Under the pieces are notes generated by a model that worked only from the letters and a program-made list of their open reading frames with translations, did no database searches and was not told the origin of the DNA. Made by a program: the position numbers and the translations under genes. A stretch of DNA of 64,000 nt. It comes from Acanthosepion pharaonis (Eukaryota; Mollusca; Cephalopoda; Sepiida; Sepiidae). Location: assembly GCA_903632075.3 (NCBI GenBank), contig CAHIKZ030005436.1, positions 2,033,501 to 2,097,500 on the forward strand. Direction: 5' to 3'. Shown here in pieces: positions 10,181 through 22,107 of the stretch (positions are counted from its first letter, which is position 1; each line of letters starts with the position of its first letter).

Positions 10181-10324
10181 ATACTTTAGAAATCGTTTAC
10201 AATAGTGCATGGCAAATAGAGAATACAATTTGCATGATGTTATTTTTAAAACCAAGTGAATAAAAAAAAAAAAAAACTATCGCCCTTTATTTAGACAACT
10301 CTGAAATAATTGTTTTAACAGAAA
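10181..10324. other. No gene seen
   Basis: AT-rich spacer with an A14 run near 10263. No feature recognised. Confidence 0.5.
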
Positions 10325-10740
10325 TTGACAAGGTTTGTTTGTCAACTTTTACATAGTGGGAGGTATTTCTGCCGCACACTTTACTCCCACTTCCTCAGAT
10401 TGATTAAGATTGCATTTGAGCGAAGAAAGACTGTAGGTCTTAGCGAGAACCAACCTTCTTCGAACATCATTAACAGGAGTTACAGAATCACAAACAATGA
10501 ACTGTACCGGATAACACAATCCACATCACTTAATGACTTTCAGCAGCAGCAACATCTAAAATAGGTAACTCATGTAGCTCAAAAAGAGAATAATGATATA
10601 ATCAAAATGCTAACGTTCCAGACTGCCGCAAATAAAAGGGAAGGAAGAAAGCCACTACGAAAACGGCAAAGAGCGACAGCGGTTAATGGACATGGGAAAA
10701 CTATTTTCCCGAAAAAAACGTTTCCCAAGAAAAATTGTAT
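10325..10740 (+). pseudogene. Non-LTR retrotransposon ORF, C-terminal fragment
   Basis: The plus frame encodes NRSYRITNNELYRITQSTSL, NDFQQQQHLK, stop, VTHVAQKENNDIIKMLTFQ, then a basic KRKGRKPLRKRQR stretch. The pattern (ITN.ELY..T....L...I..RQ...HV.R..ND.I..L, then K.GRPL) is the post-RT tail of LINE proteins. It has one in-frame stop and no RT core. I cannot place it in a clade. Two tandem SINEs begin 10 bp after it. Confidence 0.5.
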
Positions 10741-10750
10741 AAATGTTACC

Positions 10751-10877
10751 AACGAGGTGTAATGGTTAGCAAGCTTGTCTCGCTAGAACAATTACGACTG
10801 AGTAGTGAGTTCGATCCTCACTGGGTGCCCCTACATTCGGCCTTGTGCCACATCTAAGTCACGCTTGGAAAATCACT
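10751..10877 (+). repeat. tRNA-derived SINE (type A), first of a tandem pair
   Basis: The head carries an A-box-like tgtaatggttagcaagcttg and a B-box-like tgagttcgatcctcactgg. The body reads ttcggccttgtgccacatct and ends gcttggaaaatcact. It is one of ten copies of this family in the window, and it sits head-to-tail with the next copy. Confidence 0.9.
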
Positions 10878-10884
10878 AAACTTA

Positions 10885-11014
10885 GGGCACATCGAGGCGG
10901 TGTAATGGTTAGCAAGCTTGTTCCGCTAGAACAGTTTGTAGTGAGTTCGATACTCACTGGGGGCCCTCTACTTTCGGCCTTGTGCCACATATAAAGTACG
11001 CTTGGAAAATCACT
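10885..11014 (+). repeat. tRNA-derived SINE (type A), second of a tandem pair
   Basis: It begins gggcacatcgaggcggtgta 7 bp after the first copy ends. It has the same body and end, with a short deletion before the B-box (acagtttgtagtgagttcga). Confidence 0.9.
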
Positions 11015-14000
11015 ATAAACGTCACCAGACAGTAGTGCTGACTTTTCGATGAATGAATATCGAAAAATTTCTTATAAGGAAACTGCTAATATTAACTCTA
11101 CCATTACAAATGAGGGGAACAGATACTACAATTTGATTCCGGTAGACATGGAAAAAAAAAAAAGCATAAGTCGAGCACAAATGCTCGCTCAATGAATTAT
11201 CATTGTTAGTAAAATGCGCTCACGGGCATACTATATTAAATCATCGGTACTCGTCCCATCACCGAAGTTAAGGAATGCACAACACCATAATAAAACATAG
11301 AACCAATAGGAAAATAGCGTATAGAACTATTATTACCTAAGTGTTGCTGCTGTAGTTTCCCAAGTTTTTACGGATTAATGTTACAACCGGTTTTGAATTT
11401 TGCCCTTCTAGACTGGTTTTCAAACAAGTCTAGGGAACCGAGTCTCCCCTGTTATCAAACGTTAGCTATGAAGTGGATTCGGTTCTTATTTTTCCAAATG
11501 TATTTTCGTGAAAGCTAAAGCAAAGGCATTGGCAGTAATTTCAGTGTGACCCGCTTATTTCATTTGCTAACCTGACAATCGATATCGTTATTCTTTCTCT
11601 AGCGCCTGAAATAGACGGGACTGCCTGGCAAATTAAGTTTTTTTTTTCAGACTATCCGCTGTTATTCTCGAGCCACGTTAATGTTATTTTCCATTTGTTT
11701 CGAAAACACAGTAACTTTTAATGAAATTTCCCACCATATTAACTTTGTGTCACATTAGTAAAAAGGAAGTTAAAATCGAAAAACTTTTTTCGAAGAACCG
11801 CAACTTTCTGTAACAAACTCCCGAGTTTATGCTTTCCCGATGACTACGAAGTTAAACTCTTTAAGGTTAACCGTTATCTCTATCTCTAAAAGGCAGGATG
11901 TGTGTGTGTGTGTGTTTGTGTGTAACGAATGCACGGCCGCAATTTTCGACGGATTTGCACCAAAGTGTACATGCGCATGATCCAAGTTAGCGGGAAGGCC
12001 AAGATCGACTTTGCATTTCCCAACTCCCATCGATAGTGGAAATAATCGATTTTTTCATGCTTCTACGGCAGTTTTCATGTAGTTTGCAGTATTTTTGTAC
12101 TGGCCAGAGTGAGAGCCAATAACTGTCTGCCACGAATACGCAGGAAGATTCTATTGGCCAGTGTGAGCGCCAACAGCTGACTGACACAAATGTTAACTAG
12201 CGTGCTAACATGCAAAAAAATCTGAGAAAAATTTAAATCTGCTTGGCACTTTACTCAAACTGTCTCATTCGCTTGCTTAAACTCAACGTTGATTCGGATT
12301 CCGCAGAACTGAGTTGGGTGTGAAAAAGTAATTGTTGTTAACATTCTTTTTTCATTCGGTTTTTCCAGGTACGAGTCCTTTTTTAAAGCTGATCGTTTTG
12401 TGTTCATTTTGTTTAGTTCTTTTTTCGTAACAGATTTAATGTTTAGTATAGAGCTTAGAAAAAATTCGCAGTGTGAGATAGGCAAGAAGTAAGGCATGTA
12501 GCAACATCAGCACGGCAAAGGGCACTCCTTTAAAGGCAAGGAAGGGCAAACATATTTTAAGTCAAGTGATAGCGATTGCTGTATGAGTCGTACGATTTTT
12601 GAATCAGGCACGAGCAACGCTGGGCTATGCTGCTAGTCTTTTCTATATATCCTCTTATACTGCACTTCTTACCTCCTCCTCTTACCGCTCACACAAAAAC
12701 ATCATCTAGTAAACCTCTTCCTTCAGTAGCTCTTATGCCTTATATTCGGGGAATATAAATTTAAAAAACTTCACTTTTATTCCAACGTACCTTTCTATTT
12801 TTGCTTAAGAGTACATCCTTATATAGTATAACCTAGACTTAAACAAAAATATCCATAAACATTTTTGCAATAAAAGAAAGATGTTGCTATTACAGTTCAA
12901 TTAAAAAGTTTAATAAAGTCATTAATTATCTGATTATTTGCTAAATTTTTGTTTGGTTTCGTACAAGGTGATAAATTTGAAGTATCCTGCGATGCTCGAT
13001 CGCAGCAATGAAATCCACCCACCCCCACACCAAATAGCTTGCTCTTTATTGTTCTGAAGTTTTTTTCCTGCTGTCAATAAAATCTATTATAGGAAAGAGG
13101 TAAAAGTTGATCCAGTTTTGATCGAACTCACAATATTATATCTGTGAGACGACTGTTTCACAGCGAATCACCCAGTGTTCTGTAAATGTCTTTTTTCTTT
13201 TTAATCTGGAGAGATCGACAGGAATAAATATGATATCACAAAAAAAAGAAGATTTTATACAGTTGTAATAAATTCGAGATTCCGTTGAAAAAGCAGACGA
13301 TACGAATAACTGATTATTTTTTATAGACTGAATTTTTCTTCGTTATTTTAGTGAATTTCCACTTTGTTTTGACATTTTCCGTAAATATAATTGTGAACCT
13401 GGAGAAAATTTAACTCAAGAGACTTTTCTAATTATGCTAACCGCATGTTATCAAACGAGTTTGCTTTCAGTTTTTCACAATTTTTCTTTGTCTCTTTCTT
13501 TTATTTTTTTACATCTTTCTCTATTGATTTGGTTCCGATGCTATTTTTTTTACCATTCATGACATTCTCCACTTACAATTCTTCACCATGGGTTAACGTC
13601 AGGTCTTAATTTAACGCAATCCATTTTTTTGATTCAGCTCACTGGAACGAGGAAACTTTGAAAATACCAGCACACAGCAGGATGAAAATAACACCAAACG
13701 GAAATCCAAGAAAATTGGAATCGGATGCTCTGTAGTTCTTTGGAATGGGCAAAAATATTCGATTAAACAGTTTGGGCTTTGACTTTTCAAGTATCTAAAT
13801 TTGGCTATAGCTGACTGCAAATAACCAAGTCTTATGCGCGATCCCATCCATACACACTCTCGTTTACTTTCGCTTTAAGTTATCGAACCTCACCAGTTAG
13901 ATTAGTAGTGATTTTGGTTTATTTCTGAACCAATAGTTAACTATACAGATAAAATCAATATACTTGTCAAGAGGCCCAACACAGGTTATTTATCTTGTTC

Positions 14001-14094
14001 AAGGAAGTAGGTAACATTGTCAGAACTCAATTAATCTGACTTGACCCTCATGAAAATACACGTCTCTCTATTAATCACCTGAGAGATTTCTTTC
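11015..14094. other. 3 kb without recognisable genes or repeats
   Basis: Scattered short open frames have no family resemblance. A (GT)n run lies at 11898-11922. The phrase ggccagNgtgagNgccaa occurs twice (12100 and 12157), a small local duplication. Nothing supports an exon. Confidence 0.5.
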
Positions 14095-14790
14095 TTCCTT
14101 CCATCAACATGGCTAATATAACCTCCAGGAACGTGGCTCGTTTCCCGGGTTAACGTTCTCACCTGACACGAAGTGGTAAGACTGAATCCATTGCTAGGTC
14201 GGCTGATAAAAAAGTCGGTTCACTGTGTCGTCCGAGACAATTTTTCTCTCCAGAAAATATCCTTCATATCTACCTACCATATCTACCTACCATTCGTCGA
14301 TGCTGCATATAGTACGGTGGCTCTGCTATTTATCTTGAGATCTTTGATAAAATCCAAAGAAGAATCAGAAATATTATTAGTCCTTATTTGGTTCCTCGAC
14401 TTCAGTCACTTTCTCACCGATGTAATTTTGCCTTTCTACGTATTTTCTTTACATATTTCATGGTAATTGTTCGGATGAGCATTTCGCTATGGTACCTAGA
14501 CGTTTTTTTTTTTAAATTTAATCGCAGTACTAGACTGGCGTCGAGAGCTCATTAATTTACAGTTGAGTTTTAGATGTAGCCGTAAGTTCTATGCTAACTG
14601 TTTCTTTTCTCGTACTTCTCCCTTCCAGCCAACTTTAATCTGCAAAAATCTAAATGTAATGCCAATCGCTACAACTTTCCTTCTGATTACTCTTTTCTCT
14701 TTCCGCTCATTATTAATGTTTCTGTTCCAAATTCTTTCTCATTTTGTAAACTCATGTGTCTTAGTGGCTTTAAAAAATCTACAATTTACA
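14095..14790 (+). pseudogene. Jockey/CR1-like LINE, 3' end of RT ORF
   Basis: Phrases in mixed frames match the C-terminal end of the LINE at 61120-63680. They run cattgctaggtcggctgata, then cagaaaatatccttcatatc, an ...STYHIYLPFVDAAYSTVALLF-like shadow of the conserved YKSTIRPC.EYC segment, IKSKEESEILL, and RKFYANCFFSRTS. Upstream atcaacatggctaatataac recurs at 18050. Stops and shifts break every frame and no RT catalytic box remains. The family name is from memory of the domain pattern. Confidence 0.65.
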
Positions 14791-15218
14791 TAAGGCATAT
14801 AATGCCCTATAAGATAAGAGTCTTATTTTCGAATTAGGATACAGACATAATTAGGAAGCCAACAATGACGATCGAACTTACCTCTCAGAGATAACAATCT
14901 TCGTTGTTAAACTTGCCTACAAGATATACTGGTTAAATTTTGTATAAGATAGTCTGTATCTGTGATAAAGTTGGAATAAATGTAAAAGTCTTCTAACCAA
15001 AATAGCATGTTAGCATAAGCCTCTCGCCATTTTTCCTTATTTTATTCACCATCTCCTTAGAGCGACTTTCTAATTTACGGTTTAAAAAAAAAGAAGGAAG
15101 CCCTCTGGAATTACACAATATCTAATCGTAATTATTCAGACATTTCATGTAACAAGTTTGTATAACTTTTTTTTTCTTCGCGTCAAGGGCCTACTTGTAA
15201 TATTTGCTGGTGCCTATT

Positions 15219-15220
<2 letters not shown>

Positions 15221-15265
<45 letters not shown>

Positions 15266-15325
15266 TACAAATACAATATATATATATTCACAGATACAAA
15301 TATAAAATATATATATATATGGCTG
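15221..15325. repeat. (AT)n cluster
   Basis: Three AT tracts are separated by two copies of a cacagatacaaata-like spacer. Confidence 0.9.
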
Positions 15326-15659
15326 TTGCAAAGAAAAGAAAGTAGTGATCACTTATAATTCGAATCCGGTTTTATAAAATTAATAAAGATTGTACGAACT
15401 GACACAGGTCTATCTAAATACACTGAGTAAAGCCCTTGAGGGCTATTTGTTAGCTTATCAAATTATGTCTGTCGCCAGTTTCAGAGCATAGATTTAATGT
15501 TCATTTATGGATCTATGATGGCTGAATCAGTAAAAGAAACGATAAATGAAAATCAATAGGATACAATGTCTGATAGATGAACAAGTTCGTAACAGTGGCT
15601 TGTGGATGAAAACTACGCATGGATAGAGTAATACCGATACCAGCAACGTACAAACTGTA

Positions 15660-15853
15660 CGGACACACACACACATATATATATATATACATACTAAAAG
15701 ACACACACGTGTACTAAAACTCACACACATATATGTATGTATATACACTAAAACAAACGCACACACATATATATATTAAAACAAAAACACACATATATAT
15801 ATATATATATATACTAAACAAGCAGACATATATGTATATATAGTAAAAAAAAA

Positions 15854-15884
<31 letters not shown>

Positions 15885-16109
15885 CACTAAAATACACACA
15901 CGTATATGTATATATACTAAAACGAAAAAACATACACGTATACATGTATATATACTAAAAAAACACACAGATGTATATGTATATATTCTAAAACAAACAC
16001 ATACATAAATATATGTGTGTATATATACTAAACAACCACATACACAAACACATATATGTATAAATGATAAAACAAACACACACATATATATGCTAAAACA
16101 CACACTCAC

Positions 16110-16159
<50 letters not shown>

Positions 16160-16205
16160 AAACACATACATATATGTATATATACTAAAACAAATATACG
16201 CACAT
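15660..16205. repeat. Imperfect tandem array of (AC)n(AT)n-ctaaaaca units
   Basis: At least ten units follow the plan acacacacatatatatata-tactaaaaca with unit lengths of about 30-60 bp. The array explains the overlapping YIYVCVCF-type open frames, which are not genes. Alternating purine-pyrimidine runs dominate. Confidence 0.85.
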
Positions 16206-16259
16206 GCGCACACATATGCGTATGTATGTGCGTATGTGTTTGTATTCTTATATATGTAT

Positions 16260-16335
16260 GAGTAATTTTGCCCTTATCGACTGAGTATAGCGAAAGGTCG
16301 AAACCGGGGTAGCGTGATCGTCTGATGCCCTAATT

Positions 16336-16401
<66 letters not shown>
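16260..16401. repeat. Short repeat edge plus (AT)n(GA)n
   Basis: gactgagtatagcgaaaggt with cgaaaccggggtagcg (16280-16315) is a unique-looking 60-bp motif next to about 43 bp of AT and 22 bp of GA (16338-16401). The GAAACC..GGGGTA end resembles the 20580-20620 repeat in reverse. Confidence 0.6.
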
Positions 16402-16850
16402 TTATAGCAGGTCAAAAAAGAAATTTGCAAAAGACAGCATAATAAATGACAATTGCATCTTGTTAGGACAATGGGAAAAGACAAGCATGAGGAGAAAAAT
16501 GTTAAAAAAGATTCTTGTGACATGACATGAGATAAAAATAATATCGCGATAAATAATCACATGCGCTAAAGAAGTAGTGTAGATGTGGCTATGTAGCTGT
16601 GGCAGCCATGGTATGTGGACAGTATTTAACACTCCTTATCCACGTACATATTGTTGACGTCAGAGAATATGACACTGAGCTTGTCATTTACTCTATGTTT
16701 TACTTGGACAGCATTAGAAAATGTATAATGTTTTATATGCGAACCACTAAACAACAGCGTTTTTTCATGTGCAGCAGGCACCTTAAGACTGTGGAGCCGA
16801 AGTTCTGTCTTAGCCCTACAAAATCCCCCCCCCTACATACAGTGATGCCT

Positions 16851-17270
16851 GGCCCTGCCTGTCGCTGCCTGTCGCTGCCTGGGCCTGTCTGGGCCTGCCT
16901 GTCGCTGCCTGGACCTGCCTGGGCCTGTCTGGGCCTGCCTGTCGCTGCCTGGGCCTGCCTGGCCCTGCCTGTCGCTGCCTGGACCTGCCTGTCGCTGCCT
17001 GGGCCTGTCTGGGGCTGCCTGGGCCTGCCTGTCGCTGCCTGGGCCTGCCTGTCGCTGCCTGGGCCTGCCTGGCCCTGCCTGTCGCTGCCTGGGCCTGCCT
17101 GTCGCTGCTTGTCTCTGCCTGGCCTTGCCTGTCGCTCCCTGGCCCTGCCTGTCGCTGCCTGACCCTGCCTGTCGCTGCCTGGGCCTGCCTGTCGCTGCCT
17201 GACCCTGCCTGTCGCTGCCTGGGCCTGCCTGTCGCTGCCTGTTGCTGCCTGGGCCTGCCTGTCGCTGCCT
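16851..17270. repeat. GC-rich decamer minisatellite, 42 units
   Basis: Exactly 42 ten-base units lie end to end with no insertion or deletion. The two main versions are gtcgctgcct and gggcctgcct, often alternating, with variants ggacct, ggccct and gaccct. GC is far above the surroundings. Because no unit contains a stop in most frames, three long open frames arise (plus 187 aa; minus 179 and 159 aa, RQAQAATGRP-like). I treat these as by-products: they have no domain and no codon bias beyond the repeat. Confidence 0.95.
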
Positions 17271-18034
17271 GAATCGCCTCCAAAAAGCTATTGGTCGCTG
17301 TAGAAGCAACATTCAGAAACGGGGATATGCCACCGATGATGATCCTAACTGCCAATATGGGAAATTACAAACTATGGAACCTCTTGTTGTTTGCACCAAT
17401 CTTGAAAATTCATATACAATTAACGATCTTGAAACCATAACACTCCAGGCAAGGCTCTGTGTGCAAAACTGGATGGGAGTTATGTAGCGACTCAATAAGT
17501 AGAAGCTATGCACTAATTGTTAGAGTTGCTGTCTGCAGACAATTTCTTCGAGCCTGATTAGATACATAATTCCTGTGATGTTACGATACACAAATTATAT
17601 ACTTAAATAGATATTCGTTGAAACTGTATGACGCCGAAAACAAGTGGACACAACTAAAGCAAACAGTCATGTCGGCTTGTGCAAAGTTCAGTCTGAAATG
17701 TCCCATTACCGCTTTTATATCCTCATCAGAAGCCTTTAAATATTTGCAGTTTAATATTTCTTTGACAGACAACATGTGAAAAGGAAATACCGAATAATCT
17801 TTGCCTAATGAGTCCGATACCCGAAGATGGCAATCTCCATACATTCACAAATTACCAAAAATATTACAAAAATAAAAGCAAACATCATTATTGAAACATA
17901 CTGGCATTTCTTAAAGACTGGCTGTTATGTTTTAGTATTATTATATCTGTTGTTATACTAATAGTAATCTAATTTTATTAATCATTTCCCAACTCGGTAT
18001 TTATGCTGATGGAAATTATTTGCTGCTGTCTTTC
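17271..18034. other. No gene seen
   Basis: Unique-looking AT-rich sequence. Short open frames at 17242-17487 and 17581-17844 have no resemblance I can name. Confidence 0.5.
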
Positions 18035-18720
18035 TGCCACCTTCATTCAACATGGCTGATACTAACCTGCAGGAGAGCAACTATTGCGCTTTCTTGGTCT
18101 CACGTTTTCTATAAACATGGAGTGGAGCGATTATATTGAATCAATTGCTCAGTCTGCCACTCAGTAAGTTGGTTCAATGTGTCGTGCCAGACAATTTCTC
18201 GCGTCAGAATCCATTTTGTACATTTATAAATCTACAATTCGGCCGTGCATGGAAATCGCAGCCATATCTGGTCTGGGGCTCCTGCTATATATCTCAAGAT
18301 TGTCGACAAAATCCAAACAAGGGTCTGTAATGTTATCGGTCTTTATTTAGCACTGTCTTAACGTAATCTCCCTATGTCTTCTTGATAAGTATTTTTTTTA
18401 AATTAAGAATTTCATTAGAACAACTGAAATTGTCATGGCTGTTGTCCTAACGATCATTTCCTCCTTAGTACCTCGACTGCGTAAATTTACGCGTACTACA
18501 AGTTTTGTTACCAGATCTTATCGTTTAACAGTTGATATAAGTTCTATTCTAATAATTTATTTTCTTGCCTGTGAAACTCTCTTCCAGTATTTTGCTTCTC
18601 TGATTATTTTTTTTTACTGAAAAAACTAAATATAACATCAATCGTCATCCTCTGTGTCCCTAAACGCTGTTCTTTTATTCTCCACATTTTATTTGTCTCA
18701 CGTTTCTGAACGACTGTTTC
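18035..18720 (+). pseudogene. Jockey/CR1-like LINE, 3' end of RT ORF
   Basis: It is the same family as 14095-14790. It starts ttcattcaacatggctgata, then gaatcaattgctcagtctgc, CVVPDNFSRQNPF, and acatttataaatctacaatt (the YKST.RPC segment). Next come ctggggctcctgctatatat, gacaaaatccaaacaagggt and the ...NSLPV tail near 18570. There are many stops and no catalytic box. Confidence 0.65.
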
Positions 18721-20468
18721 GAAGACCTAGATATTTTGTCGAAAGTGTCTAGGAAACCAACGCTCGCCTGAAATCGGTTGTCCATTTTTCACTTCTTTCG
18801 AATTTGTGATATTTTTGAAATTCTATTGTTGCTAAATAAGATTGATTTCCATTAACTGTTGTTCTGTAAGAAAGATATTAGAATTACTTTGTTTTTAAGA
18901 AAAAATGTTTTTATGAAGTGTTGTTAACAAAAAAGAACTTAGATATATATTTCAAAGAACTGTTAATCAGTATTTTTTAGTTTGTGGCATAGAACGGAAA
19001 TTTTGTGCAAGACTTATATTGTAATTTGTACAATTTATATACTGTAAAAATATTTTGTCATATTAATAAACGATTGTTTCTTTCCAAAACTAAGAAGAGT
19101 TTTGTCTTTCATTAGCGCCTCTACAAGGAAAGATAAGAGACTTAATATTCCCGCCATATTATCTCATATACTTCCTTTTAGCAGAAGACAAAATATATTT
19201 AAAGCCAAAATAGAAATTAGTACCTTTGTTATTGTATCCTTGTCTATATACTTCAGAGTAAAATGATCTCAATCTTTTCAAGATTTACAAAGGTCTGTAA
19301 AGGTTTTAAAACAAAAATAAATAGATATTTCACATAATAGCTGAAATATGATTTTTGTCACAGTCGCAAAAAAGTACGTACAATTTTAATAATATTCCTG
19401 GCATTATTCTTGAACCACTGACAATCTTTTATTTTTTTACTTGATATTCATTGTATTTCTATAGTAAAATAATAAGTAATGGATTTATATAATATATGAA
19501 ACACGCGACAAATTACACAGCACTTATTTCGTTTAACGGTTATACTTAGAACGATTAGATCACTACTTAGATAAATGTAAAATCAGTCTTCGTTGACAGG
19601 AACATTATTGACAGATGGCTATAAAAGGTTTGTTAATTATTTACGGATATTTTTTTTCAATAATGCCACTCATCATTCTAAGTAAAATGTTTCACTAAAC
19701 CAATTCATCATTAAAATTACTCTGAATATCGGTGCTGATATGAAGTAAACCTATTATGACCATAAACGATTACGTTCTGACAGATTTTCAATACAGAGTA
19801 CACAGATTTAGTACCGGAACATTCTAACACAAACTTCATTGGAAAATTTCCAAATCCACACGATAATTAATTTCAGATAATGCCTAACATTTCAAAGGTG
19901 GGTCGTAAATTAACAGTAAAATTGTAAAGAGCGATGAGGAAAACACAGAATTCGATATATCCATTCCGGATTCAATCACAATCAGGAAAATTATTTAATT
20001 TTCCCAATATGATCAAAAGACGCCATGTCATCTATTCCAAAATATGAATGAATGTTTACTTGCTGCTTTAACTAAATTCTTTCAGTGACAAATATTTTGA
20101 GATAACGTTAACAGCCATTAAATTTGTTTCTTCTTTCTTTTTACAAATCATTTTTCACGGTTTATTTTTTTCCCTTGCGGATCGTCTTCGGTTCCTTAAA
20201 TTATTTTAGTCTGTTGTCCCTCTACCCAAAGTCATCGTCAATTAAATTCATCAGAGAACGTATTTATAGCAAAAAGAAAGGACATAATTAAAAAGGGCTA
20301 AAATGGAAACCAACTAAAGTAGTTAAAGGAGAGAAAGTAAAAAAAACAATAATAAAAGAAAATAACAGAATGGGCAACCGCTTATCACACTTCACTCATC
20401 AGAACACATTCTAAGAATGTCAAAATTGTGTCAAACAAAAGAAATATGAAAAAGGAAATACACATGTA
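18721..20468. other. 1.7 kb without recognisable features
   Basis: AT-rich, no long frames, no named repeat, no long microsatellite. Confidence 0.55.
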
Positions 20469-20469
20469 T

Positions 20470-20509
20470 CATATATATATATATATATATATAAATAATA
20501 AATAAATAT

Positions 20510-20559
<50 letters not shown>

Positions 20560-20620
20560 GTTGGATATATGTGAGTTTGTACCCTGGGTTTCACCCTTTT
20601 GCGATCGTCAAACAAACTGA
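20470..20620 (-). repeat. (AT)n block and adjoining short repeat with hammerhead-like layout
   Basis: AT tracts occupy 20471-20492 and 20518-20557. Minus strand 20618-20574 then has a 6-bp outer stem (agtttg with caaact) enclosing TTGACGA, a poor stem II, GAAA, CCC-A-GGG and a GUA triplet. The outer stem and GAAA are right for a hammerhead, but stem II does not pair well, so I rank it low. Confidence 0.4.
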
Positions 20621-20949
20621 TTAATTTTTTTAAAATTTTGGGTTTATGTAGATTGCGTGTTTTAGTGTTATTATGGAAGTGGGGGAACGTCGTCGTGATG
20701 TCATCGTGCTAACGAATACATCGTTGTATGTTCATACGCCCAATGAAATACGCAGACACACATACACACTTGGTCGTCCGTCGGGACTCATACATACGGG
20801 TGGTGTTGTGTCTATACATACGCATTTGTATGTTGAAATTCAAAGATTAGAAGTGTAGCGAAAATTTCTCGTGAATGTATACATGTCATTTTTCTATCTT
20901 TCCACTGAATAATATTTCCTCGCATGTATGTATATACGTGTGGTGGGGT

Positions 20950-20950
20950 T

Positions 20951-21007
<57 letters not shown>
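20950..21007. repeat. (GT)n(AT)n microsatellite
   Basis: About 13 bp of GT then about 44 bp of AT, directly before a type B SINE. Confidence 0.95.
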
Positions 21008-21009
<2 letters not shown>

Positions 21010-21290
21010 TGGAATCTCCCGTCGTATTCGACTTATGAGGCTCAAGCGGCTCAGTTCCTAGGAACCGACAGCCAGACACCGGCACATACGAATTGATTAT
21101 AGTGGTGAAAGTTTTGTGCAGAATCAATCACACTTTTTTAAGAGTCGGGCACAGAGACCTGATGCACCGTGAACCACAATGGTCGACAAACGACCCTCCT
21201 CAGGTTTTGAATTCAGAATTATCCTTCTCCTAGACAAGTTGCCATCCAAGGCTATAGAACTCATTCTGTCCTGCTATTTACACATAACTG
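21008..21290 (-). repeat. tRNA-derived SINE body (type B), long-tail form
   Basis: This is the reverse complement of the 34690-34960 body and tail: cctagacaagttgccatcca, tttgaattcagaattatcc, gcaccgtgaaccac, ttgattatagtggtgaaa and ccgacagccagacaccggca all have counterparts there. The tRNA head is missing. Confidence 0.8.
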
Positions 21291-21403
21291 TATATATTAC
21301 CAATTTGTGACGGGTAGGGACAATTCTAAAGAGAATATTAATCCAGGGAGAGCTCAATGTAGATTACAGAGAATAATAATAATAAAGAAAAACTTAAAGA
21401 TTC

Positions 21404-21461
21404 CTTTCAGTTATAATTTATTTCGTGAATATCTATATATATTCATCTCTTCAGATCGAAA
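21404..21461 (-). ncRNA. Hammerhead-ribozyme-like motif (type D, copy 1)
   Basis: On the minus strand the core is intact: CTGAAGA (21454-21448), G10.1 at 21447 paired to C11.1 at 21425, GAATAT (21444-21439) with ATATTC (21432-21427), and GAAA (21424-21421). A very short stem III (U-A, A-U) leads to AUA at 21414-21412 as the NUH triplet. Outer stem I pairs at six of seven positions. This is the layout of a minimal type I hammerhead. Self-cleavage is inferred, not shown. Confidence 0.5.
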
Positions 21462-21736
21462 TATCTTAGGAAATGGAGTCAACACCACGGACTATACAAT
21501 GTTCCCCACTTTAAGGAAAAAATCTTGGCCGTGTCAGTCTTTTTAGGCTTGCTGCTATCCATACATTACTTCCTCCTTCCCTTTTCTTTCAATACTTTCT
21601 CTCAATCCTACTTTTTAAAAGCATCTGAGCATCCGTCACTTTTCTTTTTCCCCTCCTTCTCTCCTCTCTCTTGCTTTTCTTTCTCATTGTCAATCTAATA
21701 TATCAATCCTTGGTATTGTATCCATTTCCTAAGAGA

Positions 21737-21790
21737 TCTCGGTATGAAGAGATGAATAGATATTCACGAAATAAATTATAACCAGAATGA
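21737..21790 (+). ncRNA. Hammerhead-ribozyme-like motif (type D, copy 2)
   Basis: ATGAAGA (21744-21750) has one change from CUGANGA (C3 to A). G51-C67 closes stem II, with GAAT/ATTC above it. GAAA is at 21768-21771, stem III at 72-78, and AUA at 78-80. Stem I pairs T43-A81, G42-C82 and G41-C83. Copy 1 has A-C and G-U at the last two positions, so base changes preserve or improve pairing. The C3 change would be expected to cripple cleavage. Confidence 0.42.
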
Positions 21791-21830
21791 ATCTTTAAGT
21801 TTTTCTTCTTGATTACAAACACATATATAA

Positions 21831-21932
<102 letters not shown>

Positions 21933-22007
21933 TTTGTGTGTGTTTGTACTATTTTTAAATATATTTTTATACATATAATCCTTCTTCACCATCTACGAAG
22001 TTTGTCT

Positions 22008-22107
<100 letters not shown>

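Noticed and set aside
10751..10877. tRNA genes at SINE heads (also 34559, 47681, 59150)
   Set aside because: A and B boxes are present, but acceptor and anticodon stems do not pair and each head continues into a shared SINE body.
15513..16109. Minus-strand frames of up to 131 aa (VCVCFSIYM-like)
   Set aside because: Explained by the imperfect AC/AT tandem array.
16280..16315. CTGAGTA...GAAACC as a hammerhead
   Set aside because: No stem II can be drawn between the two boxes; GAC/GTC pairing would use core bases instead.
16599..17355. Three long open frames (187, 179 and 159 aa) as a repeat-rich protein gene
   Set aside because: They exist only because the 10-bp unit lacks stops. Three frames are open at once and no flanking coding signal is visible.
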